This document shows, in pieces, positions 58,150 through 64,000 of a stretch of 64,000 bases of DNA. The stretch is from assembly GCA_033977485.1 (NCBI GenBank), contig CM066983.1, positions 108,529,580 to 108,593,579 of the forward strand. Direction: 5' to 3'. Made by a program: the position numbers and the translations under genes. The notes below the pieces were generated by a model. That model saw nothing but the letters and a program-made list of their open reading frames with translations. It was not told where the DNA came from and searched no databases. Within the stretch, counting starts at the first letter, position 1. The number at the start of each line of letters is the position of its first letter. The stretch is from Hydrangea macrophylla. Taxonomy: Eukaryota > Streptophyta > Magnoliopsida > Cornales > Hydrangeaceae.

Positions 58150-59110
58150 GTTCATGTGTATCAACCACTGGTGAGTAATTTATGAACATTTGACGAACTT
58201 GCCAGTTTCTATGAGATTTCTCACTTAGATGTGTCATGTGTTTGTTATTTTGTTTATTTCTCAGTGTTAAGTGAGAAATTTTTTATTGTCAAAGTGAGAA
58301 GTCATGAATAACAAAGTGAGTAAGTTCTCATTTTTTTTTTTAGAATAGCATAGTGAGAAGTCATCATTTGTGACTGGATGATATATGACAAAGTGAGTAA
58401 TTTCTTATTCTTGTTCTGACAATCAATTTATTCACGGAGATTTTGGTGAGAAATTTCTCACCTTTTTTTTTTGTTCATTTAAAAAAAAAAAATTCTCACC
58501 TTTTTTTTTATTCATTTTCAAAAAGAGTTTTCTCACATTTTTTTAAGAAGTTTTACAAATACAAAATTTTGGAATATCAACAAAAAAATTCAATTGATGG
58601 GAAGAAGGAAAAAAAAGGGAAAAAAATAAAAATAAAATTGTGATTGAATGATCTATAACAAAGTAATTTCTTATTCTTGTTCGGAGATTTTAGTGAGAAA
58701 TTTTTCACCTTTTTTTATATTCATTTTCAAAAAGAAATTTCTCACTTTTTTTTGTAAGAAGTTTTACAAATATAGATTTTTGGAATATCAGCCAAAAAAA
58801 ATTATAATTGATAAGAAGAAGGAAAAAAAAAAAGAAGGGGGGTGAGGGGAAGAAAAAGAAAAAGAAGAAAAAAAAGCAAGCACTTAAACTTCTAAACTAC
58901 ATGAGGTCATCATCCACTGAGAATCTAAAAGACAAATGGGATCTTTGATGAAGAATACCCAACGTAATTACATCACATGGAGAATGAAACGAGTCAGATA
59001 CAAATCGGCGAGAATTTCTCACTATCATTAAAAATCAGTGAGAATTTCTCACTTCGTCAGACTCCAAATTAGGCTAGTATCTCAATCAAACGTTGAGAAT
59101 TTTCACAAAT
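58150..59110. repeat. Third locus of GTGAGAAATTTCTCAC-type repeats
   Basis: Dispersed GTGAGAAATT and AATTTCTCAC copies, some as the full palindrome (for example 58446-58461), among A/T-rich DNA, including a two-copy direct repeat (58435-58640 and 58680-58850). It has the same motif and layout as 19669-20720 and 29320-30410. Terminal repeats were not resolved here. Confidence 0.65.
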
Positions 59111-59121
59111 TGGTGATTTTT

Positions 59122-59400
59122 TTTTTACACGGAGTGTTCACCTTTTGTTGGTTAGCCGGCAAGAGAAAGAAGTGGCCGAAAGTGGTGGTGTGGTGGAGAA
59201 GTAATGGCTGGAAATAGTGTGGTTTCGGAGGTTAGGGGTGGTGGTTATGGAGGAAGAAGGGTTGACGATGGCGGAGGGTGCTTGAAGTACTCGGCGGCGG
59301 CGGCAGAGAGGGCAGTGGGGGTGGGTAGGAGTGGTGGTGGTGCCGACAGTGAGTAGATGGAGTCACACACACGCACAACGGAAAAAATAGGGTAATTGAA
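59122..59400 (-). other. GC-rich, gene-5'-end-like segment
   Basis: Minus strand reads as a Pro/His/Ser/Thr-rich stretch next to the GTGAGAAA repeats, mirroring the GC-rich segment at 19520-19650 beside the repeats of that locus. A minus open frame of 160 codons (59714-59232) crosses it but has no recognised domain. Possibly captured 5' gene sequence; function unknown. Confidence 0.3.
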
Positions 59401-59939
59401 CTACGGTAAATGAAGAATTTATCTTTAATTTCAATAAACTCATGTTCTACCATATGAATGGGATCACATTTGGGCGAGTAATGGAAATTCCACTTCGAGT
59501 TTTCCCCCTCATAGGGTCTGTTTGACTTCATTCTCTTAGTATCTGGGGTATTATGAGAAGAATTTGCACTTAAAGCAACAATTGTATAAAAAGTTTTATA
59601 GCTCAAGCATGCGACATAAGTATAGAACACATATAACTCCAAAATTACATTCAAAAAATCATACGTAGTAATACAAAAGGCCAAGCTAAGCATAATATCA
59701 TAGATTTTAGGCAATTGTAGACCCAGTGAAGTGATGAATTTAATTAGGCTTAAACCAAAGGATAATTAAACTGAAATAATGAAAGTTGTCACTAACCCAT
59801 GACTTGCATTGGACAAAAGGAATGAACAATTTTAAAGACCAAATATTTGGTTAAAAAAAACTTCTATACTTTGCTGCAACTCAAATACAAACCACCAAAC
59901 CTGGGTGATACATCAATGAAATAGTGAACCACATTAGCC

Positions 59940-60168
59940 TTCCTTGATCATCAGCGTGCTCATAGGGTAGGAATTCTCAACTCTGTCTCTATATCTCATC
60001 TCTCTGTTAGAAGGTATTGGAGGGCAGTGAACTGGTGCATTTCTCAGGAAGCGATCACTGAATGAGAATGGAATGATGCCTTGCATTCTACACTTAAGTG
60101 TGCTCTAAACCAGTAACTCCGTTTTATGTACGGTTTTTCCTTGAAGCACAAATTTTGATTTACCCACC
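59940..60168 (-). pseudogene. Unidentified conserved-looking exon with an in-frame stop
   Basis: Minus frame after acceptor TTGTGGCAG: SKFVLQGKTVHKTELLV, a TAG, then TLKCRMQGIIPFSFSDRFLR, NAPVHCPPIPSNREMRYRD, RVENSYPMSTLMIKEG, stop. Balanced composition and clean splice acceptor look like real protein-coding sequence. A second acceptor (GGTTTAG) coincides with the stop, so the exon might instead begin there. I cannot name the family. The 2-kb minus-direction upstream region ends in a CT-rich, CAAACCCTAAC-containing leader (about 61800-62140), so the whole could be a decayed small gene. Confidence 0.45.
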
Positions 60169-60179
60169 TGCCACAAATT

Positions 60180-61790
60180 AATAGTCATCGAGTAAAAAAC
60201 ACTAAGCAAATAGCAAACTAACAAAGAGATAGATAGGTTAATATATATATATATATGTTGATCATTTTTGGCAAAAAAACTTGGGATTCAAATTGGGAAC
60301 TGTAGCATTACTCAAGATAGAATGCTTAAAATATCAAAAGGAAAGAGAAGGTAGAAATACAACTAACACATTGGAATTTGGGGGCTGAAAATTCAATTGA
60401 CACGGAGCAAAAAAGGGGTAAAAGAAGAAAGAGAAACAAAAAAATGTAAGAAAGAGAAACAGAAAAATGCATTGGAACATATCTGAGTCAAGAGAGTATA
60501 ACTAAGTAATAACTACAAATAGAATTATATGATTTTAGTAATCGATATCATTGTACACCAACTAAAACTGTTCAAGTCAATTACACTCATAACTCAAATG
60601 TCCAATAGCCAAAGGAATGGAATTTACTACAACTTTTGACTAATAGGATTTGCAATAAATAATTTCAAACTAACTTCTTCAGAACTCCAATAACCAATGC
60701 AATGCAAATGAATAATATACACTAAAAGCAGCAATGTTCGTAATTTCCCTGGTTAGGAATGCCTATAATGTCATTTTTGCATCAAATGGCACCTTACCTA
60801 TGAAATGAAGAGAAAATATTCATCCGTCATTTTGAATCATGATGTAGGATGAATGAAGACAACAAAAACATATGCAGCTGCACTATTTTGCTTCAAGTTG
60901 GAGTGATGCAATAGAAACAATGCGATATGCCTACATGAAGATAGTACAATAGAAACAATGCTAGCCTTTGAAAAAAATGCAAGAACTGTGGACCAAGACT
61001 CCAAGCATAATAGAAAGAGTCTTTGAAAAGATTGATAAAGTCTTTGTGACCTTTCGGTGATTCAGTTAACCAAAGACTCTTTTCCTATCAATGGTCCACC
61101 TTACCATAACTTCGATTTGCTAAAATCCTTCCATGTAAAGGGAACTCTGCTTTATTGCCTTACTGTATGTGAATAGACATTGGTCTTCATGGCATACAAA
61201 GTACTATCTGAATATATAAATCCACTGAAAGACTCAATAGAGTCAATAGCGGTGAAATCAAAAAACATCAATAAAAGCAAACAAAGCCTTGAAATGCAAA
61301 AACATCAATAAAAGCAATACAAATATACATTACGACATTCATAGCAAGTTAGCAACAATCTAACCAGAACATCTCCGACCAGAACATAATCCCAGGCAAA
61401 TTAAACACTGTGAACAGCCGTTCTGAACCATTATATGCAAAGTTTAACATTAATCAATCAACAAACTTATAGAACCCAATAAAACACAGAATTAAATGGT
61501 AGGGGGCATACCAGTTCGAGGGTATCCAATTGGTTGCAGATAGTGGTCGAACTATGTACCTGAAGTATTTGAAATTGAAAGAAAATAAAATTAGGTTTTT
61601 GGCAAAGAGAGCTTTCAAAATGGAAAACAAATTTCACAAAAATGATCAACAATTAGAAGAATCACAAAAAAACCCACTTGTATCCAACCATTTGCTGCAA
61701 CTATATACAGTGGATGGAGTTCTAACATGACCAGTGTGGTTTTGATGACCCTCTGTGATGGTTATAGCTCGGGGCTGGAACACACAATGA
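60180..61790. other. Possible intron/UTR of the decayed minus-strand gene; nothing firm
   Basis: AT-rich, no long frame. One 46-bp stretch at 61556-61511 (minus) is bounded by ACTTCAG and CTG|GTATG and might be a small exon; two copies of ACATCAATAAAAGCAA lie at about 61266 and 61303. No identification possible. Confidence 0.3.
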
Positions 61791-61799
61791 ATACAAAGA

Positions 61800-62140
61800 G
61801 CATGTCAGGGTGCGAGAGAGAGAGAGAGAGAGAGATGTCGCCCCCCTAAAGGCACGTATGGCGGTGAAGGAGGTAAGGGAGGGTAGGTGGTAGTGTTAGG
61901 GTTTGCTCACAAAGGAGGGGAGATAGAGAGAAAGAGTGAAGAGAGATTGATAGAGATGGGTTTGAAATTCAAAATATTGTGTGTGTGTGAGAGAGAGATA
62001 GAGAGAGAGAGAGAGAAAATCGAGGCGGATGACAGATTGAGGGGTGCAGGGCCTCCAGGCGTTACAGTGGAGAGAGAGAGAGAGAGCGATCGGACGGCCC
62101 AAAGTGTCCACGTTAGTGGATGGTTCAGATTTGTTTTGGC
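61800..62140 (-). promoter_or_regulatory. Pyrimidine-rich leader-like region with (CT)n tracts
   Basis: On the minus strand, several (CT)n tracts (61814-61833, 61990-62016, 62071-62088) alternate with short coding-like segments and a CAAACCCTAACACTACC element. It resembles plant 5' UTR/promoter-proximal DNA and lies upstream of the degraded exon at 59940-60168. Assignment as a promoter is inference. Confidence 0.3.
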
Positions 62141-62377
62141 CATAAAGTATGAGCTGCGATATTATATTGATATAGTTTTGAATTTTGAAACACTAATTTT
62201 CCTCTTTGATGTGCGGAGTAATTAATGTGTGTGTGTATATATACAATAGTGTATTTTGGTCCTCAAAATAGTTGAGAGACTAAATCATAAGTGGACTTAT
62301 TCATTGTACCTATTTCTAAAAACAGTACATGTAAAGGACTATATATCATATTCAATAATACTAGGTATACACAATTT

Positions 62378-62503
62378 TCTACACACTATGCATTAAATGC
62401 ATGTACCTTGTGCTGTTTGAATTTTTCACACTTTTCTGTGCACTACTTACATAACACATGGTACATGCTTTTAAAACTAGGTATCAAAAAGTGTGTAGAA
62501 AAG
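62378..62503. mobile_element. Foldback MITE-like inverted repeat
   Basis: TTTTCTACACACT at 62378 pairs with AGTGTGTAGAAAA ending near 62503; inner ATGCATGTACC pairs with GGTACATGC. Ends and duplication not resolved. A T-run (62540-62559) follows. Confidence 0.5.
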
Positions 62504-63065
62504 TGTGGGGGTGTAGTAGTGCTCTATTATATTACCCTTTTTTTTTTTTTTTTTTTTTCGTTTATCATTTTCTAATCAGCACTAAAACTCACGCACAACT
62601 TTGAAAGATTCCGCACATTGGATACAAAGAAAGCCCATTACTCTATAAAGCCCAAAATTACATCCTACTGTCATATTTGTTCACGGGCTTGGCCCAAAAT
62701 CGTCGAGAATGAGCTTGACACCATTGTTCCTGAGACCATTGACCACAGCCCAAACTTTGACACTAAAAAACTCTTCAGTGTGGGACTAATTTTAACACTT
62801 AATCCTCATGTGTGTAGCTATTTTGAGAAAAAATTTAGTAGTTTCACTTTAGTCCAAAATCACAGGAGGGTTAAGTATCAACTTTTGAACGACAAGGGAT
62901 AAAGTGAAAATGAGCATAACCATAGGGAGGTAAAATGTAATTAACCCTTTGCACTAAGGTAAATGCTCAGAGAAAGTAAATTACTAAATCACCCAGGATT
63001 CAAAAGAAATGGGCCATTAGTGAAAACGACATTATGATAAGATTTTTTAGAGTAAAAGATAATTA

Positions 63066-63357
63066 AGATCCCTGATTAGGAAAATGTGCTCTATACAAAA
63101 ATATTAATTGAAATTTTGCTTGTGGCATATATGAATATTTGTAAAAATTCACTTAACTCGAACTATGAGGGACTTTTTAACAAATTAAGAATTAGATTGG
63201 ACTTTAAACTCAGATCCCTTATTAGGAAAAAGTCCTCCATACAAAACTATTGCCTGAAATTTTACTTGTGGCATACATGAATATTAAGTAAAAATTCATT
63301 TAACTTGAACTTTGAGGGACTTTTAACAAATTAAGAATTAGATTGGACTTTAAACTC
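63066..63357. repeat. Tandem duplication, about 146-bp unit
   Basis: AGATCCCTGATTAGGAAAA at 63066 recurs at 63212 (AGATCCCTTATTAGGAAAA), with both copies running through CTTGTGGCATA.ATGAATATT and TTAGATTGGACTTTAAACTC. Confidence 0.85.
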
Positions 63358-63451
63358 TTGGCAGATACTTTTAGGGACTTTCGCCTTTTTCTCCTCTTCA
63401 GTTCAGAGGCAAAATAGTGAGTTTTTCTATTTATTTTCTAGGTAATACTTG

Positions 63452-63617
63452 GGACACACTCAATGACCCAAAGACACAACTTTTGAGACACAACTCAAGA
63501 GATGTGTGTATCTCTCTGCTGTGTCACTGTGGGATCCAGTGACATTGCAGGAGAGATATAGACACATCTTTTGGGTTGTATGATTGTATCCCAAAAGTTG
63601 TGTATTTGAGTGTGTCC
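63452..63617. mobile_element. Foldback MITE
   Basis: 166 bp, ends GGACACACTCAA and the complement of TTGAGTGTGTCC, inner arms ACACAACTTTTGAGA / CCCAAAAGTTGTGT. A distant relative lies at about 26650-26800. Confidence 0.7.
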
Positions 63618-63739
63618 TAATCTTTACGCTATTTTTTTTTTCCAAAAAAGAAGTATCAATATAAAATTTTACAAATGAAAAACTCAAACTTAAAAGATTG
63701 TAATGAGAGAAGCGAGGAGAAAAGAAAAAAACATTAGTG

Positions 63740-64000
63740 GTTGGAAAGACACAAGTAGGGGGTGTATACGAGCTGGACTCATGTATGCTTGAGTTTGGTT
63801 TGTTTCTTAAACAAGTCTGAAATCCAAGCTTGAGCTCAACTTAATGTTTACTAAACGAGTTGAGTTCATGTATGCTTGAGCTTGACTTGTGTATTAAACG
63901 ATCCTTTATTTCAATTGATCGAAAACTTTTTCACAAGCCCTCTAAGACTATATAGTTCTATAATAAACATGTATATCGAGACAGTATATGAGCGCTTTAT
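63740..64000. other. Repetitive sequence continuing past the window edge
   Basis: Contains two copies of CATGTATGCTTGAG (63781 and 63870) in a GAGCTT/AAGCTTGAGCTC context common in plant hAT-derived or Helitron-derived repeats. No boundary or coding sequence is visible. Confidence 0.35.

Noticed and set aside
59232..59714. 160-codon minus-strand frame
   Set aside because: N-terminal part is AT-rich and C-terminal part is low-complexity Pro/Ser/His; no recognised domain or splice context.

Overview
This window is nuclear DNA from a flowering plant, probably a eudicot. The evidence is a tRNA-iMet-primed Ty3/gypsy retrotransposon, CACTA, MULE, hAT, Helitron, Stowaway and SINE elements, long AT-rich non-coding stretches, and short plant gene exons with GT/AG introns. 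The species cannot be named from sequence alone. I see no complete host gene. The only long open frame is a retrotransposon gag-protease that runs off the left edge. Every host-like coding piece I recognise is an exon fragment, and most lie inside or next to a DNA transposon.

Layout. 1-12815: left part of a minus-strand Ty3/gypsy element (gag, protease, start of RT, primer binding site, 5' LTR). Its LTR is split by a complete 8.6-kb CACTA element (2343-10954, 3-bp duplication CCT) carrying a plastid-type pyruvate kinase exon and ankyrin exons. 12816-19506: right part of a second CACTA-like element with same-strand exon fragments of a PPR protein, a Golgin-candidate-6/p115-like protein and an EFR3-like ARM-repeat protein. 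19509-31200: mixed MITEs, an intact small MULE (27447-28096), a tRNA-derived SINE (28613-28886) and a Pack-MULE with an SPX-domain exon (29039-30590). 32140-41730: four solo LTRs, two of them nested in a third, each with a 5-bp target duplication that is exact or differs at one base. 41731-49600: mostly small foldback elements and unassigned AT-rich DNA. 49740-54670: a decayed hAT element whose BED/hAT transposase is broken by frameshifts and stops, with a four-unit tandem array at its 3' side. 54714-57838: a MULE-like element with a 9-bp duplication, containing a Stowaway MITE and a Helitron. 57848-64000: another locus of GTGAGAAATTTCTCAC-type repeats, a degraded minus-strand gene fragment, and more foldback elements.

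Reading across the window, the main process is layered transposition with capture of host exons. The strongest boundaries rest on exact target-site duplications that I read directly. Family names of captured exons rest on remembered protein families and need a database search. The features that most merit follow-up are the multi-gene CACTA capture with intact splice phase, the LTR-family-specific palindrome clusters, the splice donor shared by all LTRs, and the GTGAGAAATTTCTCAC element family.
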